Assembly (NCBI GenBank): GCA_964571375.1
Contig: CAZNBL010000021.1
Coordinates: 1-20,065 of the forward strand
DNA length: 20,065 bases
Reading direction: 5' to 3'
From: JAFTYR01 sp964571375
GTDB lineage: Bacteria > Pseudomonadota > Gammaproteobacteria > Burkholderiales > Burkholderiaceae_F
The notes beneath the pieces were generated by a model. The model did no database searches and was not told where the DNA came from. It was given only the letters and a program-made list of their open reading frames with translations. Within the stretch, counting starts at the first letter, position 1. Each line of letters opens with the position of its first letter. A program made the translations under genes and the position numbers. Below, piece after piece: positions 1 through 7,574 of this stretch.

Positions 1-64
<64 letters not shown>

Positions 65-77
65 CACGAGAATTAGA

Positions 78-106
78 AATATACACGAGTTTTTTTAATC
101 GTGCAA
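78..106 (-). promoter_or_regulatory. Promoter of tRNA-Pro
   Basis: On the reverse strand a -35 TTGCAC (101-106) and a -10 TATATT (78-83) are separated by exactly 17 bp, and the -10 ends 14 bases before the tRNA. The spacer region holds the dyad CACGA/TCGTG around an A-rich centre. The -35 is preceded by GAC, as in the two tRNA-Val promoters. Prediction from sequence only. Confidence 0.75.
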
Positions 107-171
107 GTCAAACAGCCGTAAATCGAGCATTTTTTCTCAAATCACCGATTTTCAGCCGTTTCTACGGATGC

Positions 172-204
172 AAAAAAACGCACAGCCTTTTTGAGAACTG
201 TGCG
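172..204 (-). terminator. Intrinsic terminator of the thrS-ihfA operon
   Basis: On the reverse strand a 7-bp stem CGCACAG/CTGTGCG (198-204 with 179-185) with a 12-base loop is followed directly by seven T residues (172-178). It lies about 55 bases past the ihfA stop and is the natural end of the operon. Confidence 0.85.
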
Positions 205-212
205 CTTAATGC

Positions 213-242
213 CCTTTTGCACACCTTTCGGTGCGCAAAAGG
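213..242 (-). other. Strong hairpin just after ihfA
   Basis: Bases 213-220 (CCTTTTGC) pair with 235-242 (GCAAAAGG), and an inner CACC/GGTG stem with a 4-base loop continues the helix after one A-C mismatch. It starts 15 bases past the ihfA stop, ahead of the intrinsic terminator. It has no T-run on either side, so it is more likely a 3'-end protecting or processing hairpin than a terminator. Confidence 0.6.
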
Positions 243-257
243 TATTTCAAAAGTGAC

Positions 258-632
258 TTATACCGCTCTTTCAGCTGCTTCGGTCGAGAAGTTCTCGATC
301 ACGAGTTCGCGAAGTTTCTGGCTGGTATGGAATGTCACGACGCGGCGAGCCGTAATCGCAATTTCTTCCCCTGTCTTGGGGTTGCGGCCGGGACGCTGCG
401 GCTTGTCTCTGAGCGTAAAGCTGCCGAAACCGGAAAGCTTCACTGCTTCGCCGCGTTCAAGACTGGAACGCAGTTCGTCAAAGAAGCTGTCCACCAGATG
501 ACGTGCCTGGCGCTTCGTAAAGCCATACTGCTCGGAGAGGATCTCGGCAATATGAGCTTTAGTCAGACTCTGCCCTTCGGGAACCAGGTCGGCAACCAGT
601 TCGGACTCGCTCATTACCTTAGGCAAAAACAT
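258..632 (-). CDS. ihfA: Integration host factor subunit alpha
   Basis: Predicted alpha subunit of IHF, the heterodimeric nucleoid protein that bends DNA sharply at specific sites in recombination, replication and transcription. The 124-residue product carries the HU/IHF fold: helices from LTKAHIAEIL (residue 23 on), the GFGSF turn near 68-72, and the minor-groove arm with RPGRNPKTGEE at 80-90. The RDKPQRPGRNPKTGEEI stretch is typical of IHF-alpha rather than HU. It is longer than E. coli IHF-alpha (99 aa) because of about 20 extra N-terminal residues. I chose the ATG at 632 because AAGGA lies 6 bases upstream. That Shine-Dalgarno overlaps the pheT stop codon (TAAGGA), so translation is probably coupled. 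A later ATG at 614 has AAGG only 3 bases away. Last gene of the operon. Confidence 0.95.
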   Translation of the reverse strand: MFLPKVMSESELVADLVPEGQSLTKAHIAEILSEQYGFTKRQARHLVDSFFDELRSSLERGEAVKLSGFGSFTLRDKPQRPGRNPKTGEEIAITARRVVTFHTSQKLRELVIENFSTEAAERAV

Positions 633-641
633 TCTTATTCC

Positions 642-3053
642 TTATTTTCTTAAAGTGGCGCCGCAGGACTCAAGTACTTCAAGAACAGCATTCATCGCGC
701 TGTCTGCTTCTTCATCATTGACGGCCTGATCAAGGCGCTGGAGTTTAACAGTAAAGGCCAAACTCTTCATGCCTACATCATTGCCTTCCTTCGGACGATA
801 TACGTCAAAGAGCTGGAAGCCGGCCAGGGAGAACAGACGTTCGTCGGTCTTGCGGGACTTCATGACTGCGTCGACAAGCTCCTGAACGGGCTTGGCGTCT
901 TCGACCATCACGGAAATATCGCGTTCGACCGGCTGGAACTTGGAAACCGGACGATATGCGGGGATACCGATATCGAGGAGCGGTTCCAGAGCGAGTTCAA
1001 ATACGACCGGTGCATGCGGCAGGTCATATTCGTTCATGAGACGCGGATGCAGTTCACCGATGAAGCCGATTTCTTCGCCGCCGACGATAACCTTGGCGGA
1101 GCGGCCCGGATGAAGTGCCGGGTGGCTGATTCTTTCGAAACGAGCTTCAAGCGGAGCGATCAGAGCTTCGAGAACACCCTTGAGGTCATAGAAATCGACC
1201 TGACGGTGAGCAACGCCCCACTGTTCGGGAGCTGCGGCACCGTAAGCAAGAGCGGCGATATGAAGCGGCTGAGTAATGCCTTCGACAGCGCTGTCGGAAC
1301 CCTTGACGGAAGCGTCGCGCAGGAAGACACGGCCGAGTTCGAAAACGTTGACACGGTCAGCCTTGCGGTTGAGGTTGTACTTGAGGATATCGACCAGGTT
1401 GGCGATGATCTGAGTACGCATCACGCTCATCTGAGCGGCGATCGGGTTCAGGACTTCGATCGGATTGCTGTTGCCTGCAAAGTCTTCTTCCCACTTCTTT
1501 TCAATGAAGGAGAAGTTCACGAGTTCCTGGAAACCGAGAAGAGCGAGCTTCTTACGGAGGTCGTGACGGTTACGCTTGCCTTCGGGTTCTTCCATCATGG
1601 CAAGAGTGGAAACCGGCGGAACTTCCGGCAGGTTCTGATAACCGTAGAGACGTGCGACTTCTTCAATCAGATCTTCTTCGATTTCGATATCGAAACGATA
1701 TGTCGGAGCCTTCACGTAGAAGGAACCGTCCTTGAATTCGAAGTCAAAGCCGAGGTGAGTGAAGCATTCGGCCATCTTTTCTGTCGGGATCTGCATACCG
1801 ATAACCTTGCAGCAGCGGTCGGCACGCATACGTACCGGTTCGCGAACCGGAAGGTTCAGGATCTGGTCGTCGACCGGACCGATCTTGGTTTCTTCTGTAC
1901 CGCAGATTTCAACGAGAAGACGGGTGATGTATTCGAGGTGTTCGACGTTGCTGCCGAAATCCACGCCGCGTTCAAAGCGATGAGCTGCGTCGGTGGAGAA
2001 GTTCAGACGGCGGGCACGGCCCTGAATGGCAGTCGGATACCAGAAAGCGGCTTCTACGAATACGTTGGTGGTATCGAGAGAAACAGCTGCGTGGTTGCCG
2101 CCCATGATGCCGGCGAGAGCTTCGATGCGAGCATCGTCAGCGATCACACCGATCTTTTCGTCGACGTCGACAGTCTGACCGTTGAGCAGTTCGGCCTTTT
2201 CACCGGCCTTGCCCCAGCGGACTGTGAGCGGACCTTCGACCTTATCGAGGTCGAATACATGAGACGGACGGCCGATTTCAAGCATCACGTAGTTGGAAAT
2301 ATCTACGAGAGCGGAGATCGAGCGCTGACCGGAACGTTCGAGACGATCCTTCATCCACTGCGGAGTCGGAGCCTTGGCGTTGAGGTTACGAATCACACGA
2401 CCGGCAAAACGGCCGCAGAGATCGGTAGCTTCAACCTTGACTTCGTGACGGCATTCGCATGTCGGAGCAACAGCGGAGAAGTCCGGCATAGTAAGTTCTG
2501 CACCGGTCATGGCACGCAGATCGCGGCCGACGCCGATAACGCTCAGAGCGTCACCGCGGTTCGGTGTCAGTTTGATTTCGATGCGCTTGTCATCGAGGTG
2601 AGCATAAGTGCGGATGTCTTCGCCGACAGGAGCGTCGGACGGAAGAATCCAAAGGCCGGCATGGTCTTCGCTGATGCCGAGTTCACGGGACGAGCAAAGC
2701 ATACCGTTGCTTTCTACGCCGCGAAGCTTGGCCTTCTTGATCTTGAAGTCGCCCGGGAGAACAGCACCGATCTTGGCGCAGGGAACCTTAACGCCCTGAG
2801 CAACGTTCGGAGCACCGCAGACGATCTGAACCGGAGCTTCTTCGCCGATATTGACGGAGCAGACGTGAAGCTTGTCGGCGTTCGGATGGTCGGCTACAGA
2901 AAGAACTTCGGCAACAACAATGCCAGTGAAGGCCGGAGCAATCGGTTCGGCACCTTCGACTTCGAGACCGCCCATTGTGAGGGTCTCGCACAGTTCTTCA
3001 CTGGATAAAGCCGGGTTGATGTAATGGCGGAGCCACTCTTCTGAAAACAGCAT
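642..3053 (-). CDS. pheT: Phenylalanine-tRNA ligase beta subunit
   Basis: Beta subunit of the (alpha-beta)2 phenylalanyl-tRNA synthetase, which charges tRNA-Phe in the cytoplasm; this subunit binds tRNA and edits mischarged Tyr-tRNA-Phe. The 803-residue length matches the family (E. coli about 795). The layout is an N-terminal EMAP-like tRNA-binding domain at about 39-150 (HPNADKLHVCSVNIG, VCGAPNV), then KLTPNRGDALSVIGVGRDL, a B3/B4 editing region at about 210-380 and a B5 region at about 400-475. The catalytic-like core domain follows, then a C-terminal FDX-ACB domain from about 708 (FQPVERDISVMV). The ATG at 3053 has AAAAGGA 6 bases upstream. It follows pheS by 22 bases. No truncation or frameshift seen. 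Confidence 0.98.
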   Translation of the reverse strand: MLFSEEWLRHYINPALSSEELCETLTMGGLEVEGAEPIAPAFTGIVVAEVLSVADHPNADKLHVCSVNIGEEAPVQIVCGAPNVAQGVKVPCAKIGAVLPGDFKIKKAKLRGVESNGMLCSSRELGISEDHAGLWILPSDAPVGEDIRTYAHLDDKRIEIKLTPNRGDALSVIGVGRDLRAMTGAELTMPDFSAVAPTCECRHEVKVEATDLCGRFAGRVIRNLNAKAPTPQWMKDRLERSGQRSISALVDISNYVMLEIGRPSHVFDLDKVEGPLTVRWGKAGEKAELLNGQTVDVDEKIGVIADDARIEALAGIMGGNHAAVSLDTTNVFVEAAFWYPTAIQGRARRLNFSTDAAHRFERGVDFGSNVEHLEYITRLLVEICGTEETKIGPVDDQILNLPVREPVRMRADRCCKVIGMQIPTEKMAECFTHLGFDFEFKDGSFYVKAPTYRFDIEIEEDLIEEVARLYGYQNLPEVPPVSTLAMMEEPEGKRNRHDLRKKLALLGFQELVNFSFIEKKWEEDFAGNSNPIEVLNPIAAQMSVMRTQIIANLVDILKYNLNRKADRVNVFELGRVFLRDASVKGSDSAVEGITQPLHIAALAYGAAAPEQWGVAHRQVDFYDLKGVLEALIAPLEARFERISHPALHPGRSAKVIVGGEEIGFIGELHPRLMNEYDLPHAPVVFELALEPLLDIGIPAYRPVSKFQPVERDISVMVEDAKPVQELVDAVMKSRKTDERLFSLAGFQLFDVYRPKEGNDVGMKSLAFTVKLQRLDQAVNDEEADSAMNAVLEVLESCGATLRK

Positions 3054-3075
3054 TTTCTATCCTTTTCCGTATATA

Positions 3076-4092
3076 TCAGTTGAACTGCTTGAGGAAGCGC
3101 AGATCGCCTTCGAAGAAGAGGCGGAGATCGTCGATACCGTAGCGGAGCATTGTCAGACGTTCCAGACCGGAACCGAAAGCAAAGCCGATGTACTCTTCGG
3201 GGTCGAGACCGAAGTTACGGACTACGTTCGGGTGCACTTCACCGGAGCCGGAAATTTCCAGCCACTTGCCCTTTCTCGGGCCGCTGGTGAACATCATGTC
3301 GACTTCGGCGCTCGGTTCAGTGAACGGGAAGTAGCTCGGACGGAAGCGGACGATCAGGTCTTCGGTTTCGAAGAAGCGGCGCAGGAAGTCTACGTAAACG
3401 CCCTTCAAATCGGCAAAGCTGATGTCCTTGGCAATCCAGAGGCCTTCGACCTGATGGAACATGGGAGAGTGGGTTGCGTCGGAGTCCACACGGTATGTGC
3501 GGCCCGGAGCGATAACCTTGATCGGGGGCGTATGCTGACGGGCATAACGCACCTGCATCGGGGATGTATGCGGACGAAGCGGCAGGAGTTTGCCGGTTTC
3601 ATCCTTCATATCCACGTAGAACGTATCCTGCATACTGCGTGCGGGATGGTTCGGGGGATTGTTCAGAGCTGTAAAGGAGAACCAGTCGTTTTCGATTTCG
3701 GGACCGTCGGCCACATCAAAACCGATGGTACGGAAGATCTCTTCGATACGGATCCATGTGCGGATAACCGGATGCAGACCGCCGAAGCCGCATGTACGGC
3801 CGGCAAGAGTCACGTCGATAGCTTCGCTGGCAAGACGCTTTTCCATCTTTTCGCGGGCAAAAGCTTCGCGGCGCTCTTCGAGCATTTCTTCCACGGCACG
3901 CTTAGCGCTGTTGACCTGCGCACCGAAAGCGCGCTTTTCTTCGTGGGAAAGCTTGGCCATGTTCTTCAGCAGGGCAGTGATGGCACCGCTCTTGCCGAGA
4001 TACTTAGCTTTCTCGTTTTCAAGATCAGCGGGAGTGGCAGCTTCAGCAAAGCTGGCACGAGCCGCTTCAATGATTTGATTCAGATCTTCCAT
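3076..4092 (-). CDS. pheS: Phenylalanine-tRNA ligase alpha subunit
   Basis: Catalytic alpha subunit of phenylalanyl-tRNA synthetase, partner of the PheT protein encoded next. The 338 residues show an N-terminal coiled-coil region (about 1-90) that contacts tRNA, then the class II core. Visible motifs are GLHPVIRTWIRIEEIF, NPPNHPARSMQDTFYV, LRPHTSPMQVRYA and the motif 3 region GFAFGSGLERLTMLRYG near the C terminus. The alanine in GFAFG sits where E. coli PheS has the Ala that shapes the Phe pocket (from family knowledge). The start ATG at 4092 has only a weak ribosome site. It lies 116 bases after rplT, and that gap holds a strong terminator-like hairpin, so its expression may be attenuated. 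Confidence 0.98.
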   Translation of the reverse strand: MEDLNQIIEAARASFAEAATPADLENEKAKYLGKSGAITALLKNMAKLSHEEKRAFGAQVNSAKRAVEEMLEERREAFAREKMEKRLASEAIDVTLAGRTCGFGGLHPVIRTWIRIEEIFRTIGFDVADGPEIENDWFSFTALNNPPNHPARSMQDTFYVDMKDETGKLLPLRPHTSPMQVRYARQHTPPIKVIAPGRTYRVDSDATHSPMFHQVEGLWIAKDISFADLKGVYVDFLRRFFETEDLIVRFRPSYFPFTEPSAEVDMMFTSGPRKGKWLEISGSGEVHPNVVRNFGLDPEEYIGFAFGSGLERLTMLRYGIDDLRLFFEGDLRFLKQFN

Positions 4093-4109
4093 ATTCAGCT
4101 CAAGACTTT

Positions 4110-4147
4110 AAAAAACAAAGGCCTGGAGAGGTAACCCCACCAGGCCT
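4110..4147 (-). terminator. Terminator-like hairpin between rplT and pheS (possible attenuator)
   Basis: On the reverse strand AGGCCTGG (4140-4147) pairs perfectly with CCAGGCCT (4119-4126). The 13-base interior can form four further pairs (GGGG/CCTC) around TTA. The helix is followed by TTGTTTTTT, ending 17 bases before the pheS ATG. This has the form of an intrinsic terminator placed inside an operon. In E. coli the same position carries the pheM leader attenuator; here I find no Phe-rich leader peptide. Confidence 0.8.
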
Positions 4148-4167
4148 ATGCTAGGTATGTTCCAATC

Positions 4168-4191
4168 TGGGAAAAGTTTTCACTTAACCCA
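4168..4191 (-). promoter_or_regulatory. Leader hairpin upstream of the pheS attenuator
   Basis: On the reverse strand TGGG/CCCA closes an internal T-T/T-T loop and then AAGT/ACTT with a GAAA tetraloop, giving a compact 24-base hairpin. It lies between the rplT stop and the terminator-like hairpin and could be part of an attenuation switch. Structure seen by eye; function is inference. Confidence 0.4.
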
Positions 4192-4208
4192 TGAAGAACC
4201 AACTGTGA

Positions 4209-4565
4209 TTAGGCAAGAGTAGCCTTGGCCTTTTCAACCAGGGAAGTGAAGCCTTCCTTGTCGAAGATAGCCATGTTGCTCAGTACCTTGCGGTCCAGTT
4301 CGATACCGGCCTTCTTCAGACCGTTCATGAAACGGCTGTAGTTCATGCCGTTAGCACGGGCACCAGCGTTGATACGAGCAATCCACAGACGGCGGAATAC
4401 ACGCTTCTTGTTACGACGGTCGCGGTAAGCGTACTGGCCGGCACGCATGACAGCCTGCTTAGCAACGCGATAAACATTATTGCGACGAAGAGAAAAACCC
4501 TTCGACAGAGCAAAAACCTTCTTATGACGGGCACGAGCCGTTACACCACGTTTTACTCGGGGCAT
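4209..4565 (-). CDS. rplT: 50S ribosomal protein L20
   Basis: Large-subunit protein L20, an early assembly protein that binds 23S rRNA. The 118-residue length equals that of E. coli. It begins MPRVKRGVTARARHKKVF, shows the internal RDRRNKKRVFRRLWIARINA segment, and has the basic N-terminal extension typical of the family. In E. coli L20 also represses translation of rpmI-rplT. The ATG at 4565 has AGGAG nine bases upstream, and the gene follows rpmI by 16 bases. Confidence 0.98.
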   Translation of the reverse strand: MPRVKRGVTARARHKKVFALSKGFSLRRNNVYRVAKQAVMRAGQYAYRDRRNKKRVFRRLWIARINAGARANGMNYSRFMNGLKKAGIELDRKVLSNMAIFDKEGFTSLVEKAKATLA

Positions 4566-4581
4566 CTTTATTCTCTCCTAA

Positions 4582-4779
4582 TTATGCGTAAGGCAACATG
4601 CGGGCGACGGATTTACGATCGGCCTCGCAAACTGTGAGCATACCGCGCAGCTGACGCTTGTTCTTCGTTGTGCGCTTGGTGAGGATATGACGCTTAGTGG
4701 CGTGGGCACGCTTGATGGATCCGCCGGAGCGAACCTTAAAGCGCTTAGCAGCCGCCTTCTTGGTTTTCATCTTAGGCAT
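4582..4779 (-). CDS. rpmI: 50S ribosomal protein L35
   Basis: Large-subunit protein L35: 65 residues, highly basic, beginning MPKMKTKKAAAKRFKV and ending in RMLPYA, both typical of the family. It sits between infC and rplT as in most bacteria. The start ATG at 4779 has AGG about 5 bases upstream and AAGGA further up. The 148-base gap before it is the usual place for an L20-responsive control region. Confidence 0.98.
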   Translation of the reverse strand: MPKMKTKKAAAKRFKVRSGGSIKRAHATKRHILTKRTTKNKRQLRGMLTVCEADRKSVARMLPYA

Positions 4780-4893
4780 TTTGACCTAGATCCTTATTTT
4801 TAGATGATTGCAGGCGCTTCGTCACAATGACAAAGACTTGTTAGCCTGATTTCACTTCTCGCCCATTTAATGAGCAGGGCGTAATGATACATC

Positions 4894-4919
4894 AAAAATA
4901 TCAACAGGTTGTTGATATT
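4894..4919 (-). terminator. AT-rich hairpin between infC and rpmI
   Basis: On the reverse strand AATATCAACA and TGTTGATATT form a perfect 10-bp stem around ACC, followed by a short T-run (TTTTT counting the end of the stem). It begins about 8 bases after the infC stop. The stem is AT-rich, so termination is probably partial, allowing infC and rpmI-rplT to be set at different levels. It could also be an mRNA processing hairpin. Further into the gap lies GCCC/GGGC with an inner CAT/ATG pair (4861-4880). No classical L20 operator can be confirmed by eye. Confidence 0.5.
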
Positions 4920-4927
4920 CTGTAAAT

Positions 4928-5449
4928 TTATTTTTTGCGCTTCGGTGCCAGAACCATAATCATCTGACGGCCTTCGAGCTTCGGGAAAGATTCAACCTGA
5001 GCAATTTCTGCCAGATCGTCCTTCACGCGGTTCAGAAGATCGGTACCGAACTCCTGATGGGCCATTTCACGACCGCGGTAACGCAGAGTTACCTTGGCCT
5101 TGTTGCCGTCGGTGATGAAGCGGATCAAAGCACGCAGCTTTGTCTGGTAGTCATTTTCGTCTGTCTGGGGACGGAACTTGACTTCCTTAACCTGGATAAC
5201 TTTCTGTTTGGCCTTTGCTTCCTGGGCTTTCTTCTGTTCCTGATAGCGGAACTTGCCGTAGTCCATAAGCTTGCAGACAGGCGGGCGCGCATTGGGCGCA
5301 ATTTCTACCAAATCCACATCGGCTTCTTCAGCCATGGCTAAAGCCTGCGAGGTCTTGACGATGCCGATCATGGCACCGTCAACTCCGGTCAGGCGTACTT
5401 CAGGCACGCGGATTTCGCCATTGATCCGGTGCGTACGTTCCTGTGCTAT
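4928..5449 (-). CDS. infC: Translation initiation factor IF-3, ATA start
   Basis: IF-3 binds the 30S subunit, prevents premature 50S joining and checks the start codon and initiator tRNA. The 173-residue product has the N domain with RINGEIR and VPEVRLTGVDG, the signature KLMDYGKFRYQEQKK, then KVIQVKEVKFRP and the C domain ending in QMIMVLAPKRKK. The conserved RINGEI segment lies upstream of the first GTG (5407), so that GTG is too late. No ATG occurs in frame before it. The best start is ATA at 5447-5449, with GGAG seven bases upstream, giving IAQERTHRINGEIR (first residue Met in practice). Non-AUG starts of infC (AUU in E. coli) are known to mediate IF-3 autorepression. It follows thrS by 17 bases. 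Confidence 0.95.
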   Translation of the reverse strand: MAQERTHRINGEIRVPEVRLTGVDGAMIGIVKTSQALAMAEEADVDLVEIAPNARPPVCKLMDYGKFRYQEQKKAQEAKAKQKVIQVKEVKFRPQTDENDYQTKLRALIRFITDGNKAKVTLRYRGREMAHQEFGTDLLNRVKDDLAEIAQVESFPKLEGRQMIMVLAPKRKK

Positions 5450-5461
5450 GTTAAGTCTCCG
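5447..5461 (-). promoter_or_regulatory. infC ribosome binding site and non-AUG start
   Basis: On the reverse strand CGGAGA (5456-5461) is followed by CTTAAC and then the ATA codon (5447-5449). Spacing from GGAG to ATA is 7 bases, which is ideal. The site begins just after the thrS stop. Confidence 0.75.
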
Positions 5462-5466
5462 TTTGG

Positions 5467-7392
5467 TTAATCAGCCTGGCCGACGTTACGTCGCGCAGCG
5501 ACATCGTCTTCAACCAGTTTAATGAAATCGGCCAGCTTCATGACGCCGAGATCCTTGCCGCCGCGTACGCGTACTGCAACGGTACCGTCAGCTTTTTCTT
5601 TAGCGCCAACCACCAAAATGTAAGGCAGCTTTTGAAGGCTAAGCTCGCGAATCTTATATGTAATTTTGCCATTACGCAAATCGGCTTCTGCACGAAGTCT
5701 GGACTTGCGAAGAGCAGCAACGACTTCCTTGGCGTAATCAGCCTGGTCGTCGGTAATGTTGGCAACACCGACCTGAACCGGTGCCAGCCAAACCGGCATC
5801 TGACCTGCGTAGTTCTCGATCAGCATACCGATAAAGCGTTCCATACTGCCGATAATGGCGCGATGCAGCATTACCGGAGTTCTGCGGGAATTGTCTTCGG
5901 CAACGAATTCTGCACCGAGACGGCCCGGCATCTGGAAGTCGACCTGGATGGTACCGCACTGCCAGCCGCGGCCGAGAGAGTCGCGCAGATGGTATTCGAT
6001 CTTCGGACCGTAGAAAGCGCCTTCGCCCGGAAGGATTTCGTACTTGATGCCGGCGCTGTCGAGAGCCTGCATCAGAGCCTGTTCGGCCTTATCCCAAGTT
6101 GCATCGTCACCGATACGCATTTCCGGACGTGTAGCAACCTTGTAGGAGATGTCATGGAAACCGAAGTTGTCGTAAACCTTCTGAACGAGCTTGGTGTATT
6201 CGGTGCATTCCTGCAGGATCTGATCTTCGGTACAGAAAATGTGACCGTCGTCCTGAGTGAAGCCGCGTACACGCATCAGGCCGTGCAGAGAACCGGCCGG
6301 TTCGTTGCGGTGGCAGGCACCGAATTCACCGTAGCGGACAGGCAGGTCGCGGTAAGAGCGGACTGCGCTGTTGAAAATCTGGATGTGGCCCGGGCAGTTC
6401 ATCGGCTTGAGAGCGTAGTAACGGTTCTCAGACTCGGTTGTGAACATGTTGGACTTGTACTTAGCCCAGTGACCGGATCTTTCCCAGAGGGAGCGGTCAA
6501 GCAGCTGCGGAGCCTTAACTTCCATGTAGCCGTTGTCCTGATAGACCTGACGCATGTAGTTTTCAACCTGCTGCCAAAGAGCCCAGCCCTTGGAGTGCCA
6601 GAAGATGAGGCCCGGAGCTTCTTCCTGGAAGTGGAAGAGATCGAGTTCCTTACCGAGCTTGCGGTGGTCGCGCTTTTCAGCTTCTTCAAGCATATGGAGG
6701 TATGCGGCGAGCTCATCCTTCTTAGCCCATGCTGTACCGTAAATACGCTGAAGCATTTCGTTCTTGCAGTCGCCTCTCCAGTAAGCGCCGGCAATCTTCA
6801 TGAGCTTGTGGACCTTGAGCTTGCCTGTGCTCGGTACGTGAGGACCGCGGCAAAGGTCGACATATTCACCCTGACGGTAGACGGAGAGAACTTCGTCGCC
6901 CGGGATGGATTCGATGATTTCGGCCTTGTAGTTTTCGCCGATGCCCTTGAAGAATTCAACAGCCTGAGCGCGAGTCCATTCTTCGCGAACGATGGGCAGA
7001 TCGCGCTTGGCGATTTCAGCCATCTTCTTTTCGATCACAGAAAGATCTTCCTGTGTGAACGGATGCTTGGTGGAGAAGTCGTAGTAGAAACCGTTTTCGA
7101 CAACCGGTCCGATAGTAACCTGAGAATCCGGCCACAGTTCCTTGACGGCGTGAGCCATCAGGTGGGATGTGGAATGACGGATGATTTCGAGGCCTTCGGG
7201 ATCCTTGTCGGTGATGATCGACAGCGTAGAGTCCTCGGTAATGGTAAATGTTGTATCTACAAGATTTCCGTTGACTTTACCGGCCAAAGCAGCCTTGGCC
7301 AAACCAGCACCGATAGAAGCGGCGACACCGGCAACCGTGACGGGTGCGTCGAATTCGCGCTTAGATCCATCTGGGAGTGTTACTGCGATCAT
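5467..7392 (-). CDS. thrS: Threonine-tRNA ligase
   Basis: Charges tRNA-Thr and edits Ser-tRNA-Thr. The 641 residues match the family (E. coli 642). The order is an N-terminal TGS domain (IAVTLPDGSKREFDAP), an editing domain with HSTSHLMAHAVKELWP and YVDLCRGPHVPSTG, the class II core, and a C-terminal anticodon-binding domain ending near KLADFIKLVEDDV. The core shows the zinc ligands in MNCPGH, DDGHIF and MLHRAIIGSMERF. I chose the ATG at 7392 because CGGAG lies 7 bases upstream; a TTG one codon earlier is too close to that site. First gene of the translation operon, with a candidate promoter about 100 bases upstream. Confidence 0.98.
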   Translation of the reverse strand: MIAVTLPDGSKREFDAPVTVAGVAASIGAGLAKAALAGKVNGNLVDTTFTITEDSTLSIITDKDPEGLEIIRHSTSHLMAHAVKELWPDSQVTIGPVVENGFYYDFSTKHPFTQEDLSVIEKKMAEIAKRDLPIVREEWTRAQAVEFFKGIGENYKAEIIESIPGDEVLSVYRQGEYVDLCRGPHVPSTGKLKVHKLMKIAGAYWRGDCKNEMLQRIYGTAWAKKDELAAYLHMLEEAEKRDHRKLGKELDLFHFQEEAPGLIFWHSKGWALWQQVENYMRQVYQDNGYMEVKAPQLLDRSLWERSGHWAKYKSNMFTTESENRYYALKPMNCPGHIQIFNSAVRSYRDLPVRYGEFGACHRNEPAGSLHGLMRVRGFTQDDGHIFCTEDQILQECTEYTKLVQKVYDNFGFHDISYKVATRPEMRIGDDATWDKAEQALMQALDSAGIKYEILPGEGAFYGPKIEYHLRDSLGRGWQCGTIQVDFQMPGRLGAEFVAEDNSRRTPVMLHRAIIGSMERFIGMLIENYAGQMPVWLAPVQVGVANITDDQADYAKEVVAALRKSRLRAEADLRNGKITYKIRELSLQKLPYILVVGAKEKADGTVAVRVRGGKDLGVMKLADFIKLVEDDVAARRNVGQAD

Positions 7393-7491
7393 CAAATAAC
7401 TCCGATTAATAATTTCTAGTAAAAACCGCCGCGTTAAAAACCATATAACAACGGCATTGCGGAATATTAAGCCTTTCTAGGCAATTTTTTA

Positions 7492-7520
7492 AGTATAGCC
7501 GTTAGATTTTTGTGCGTGAA
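7492..7520 (-). promoter_or_regulatory. Candidate promoter of the thrS operon
   Basis: On the reverse strand TTCACG (7515-7520), a 17-bp spacer and TATACT (7492-7497). It lies just past the tRNA-Val terminator and about 100 bases before the thrS ATG. The leader in between contains a small GCCT/AGGC hairpin (7471-7482), but I cannot identify a Thr-tRNA-like operator. Confidence 0.55.
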
Positions 7521-7533
7521 CTGCGCAGATGCG

Positions 7534-7567
7534 AAAAAGCCCGGCAGATCGTTAAATCTGTCGGGCT
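7534..7567 (-). terminator. Terminator after the tRNA-Val pair
   Basis: On the reverse strand AGCCCGACAGAT and ATCTGCCGGGCT form a 12-bp stem with one A-C mismatch around TTAACG, followed by five T residues (7534-7538, overlapping none of the stem). It lies 7 bases past the CCA end of the tRNA and separates the tRNA unit from thrS. Confidence 0.85.
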
Positions 7568-7574
7568 GGAATTC

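Noticed and set aside
1014..3008. Very long forward frame (664 codons) opposite pheT
   Set aside because: It lies within an unmistakable pheT gene. Strong codon bias that avoids TTA, CTA and TCA leaves the opposite strand free of stops; the product has no recognisable domain.
4150..4208. Phe-rich leader peptide like pheM
   Set aside because: All short frames in this gap were read; none has more than one Phe codon.
5632..7419. 595-codon forward frame opposite thrS
   Set aside because: Shadow of thrS codon use, no recognisable domain or ribosome site.
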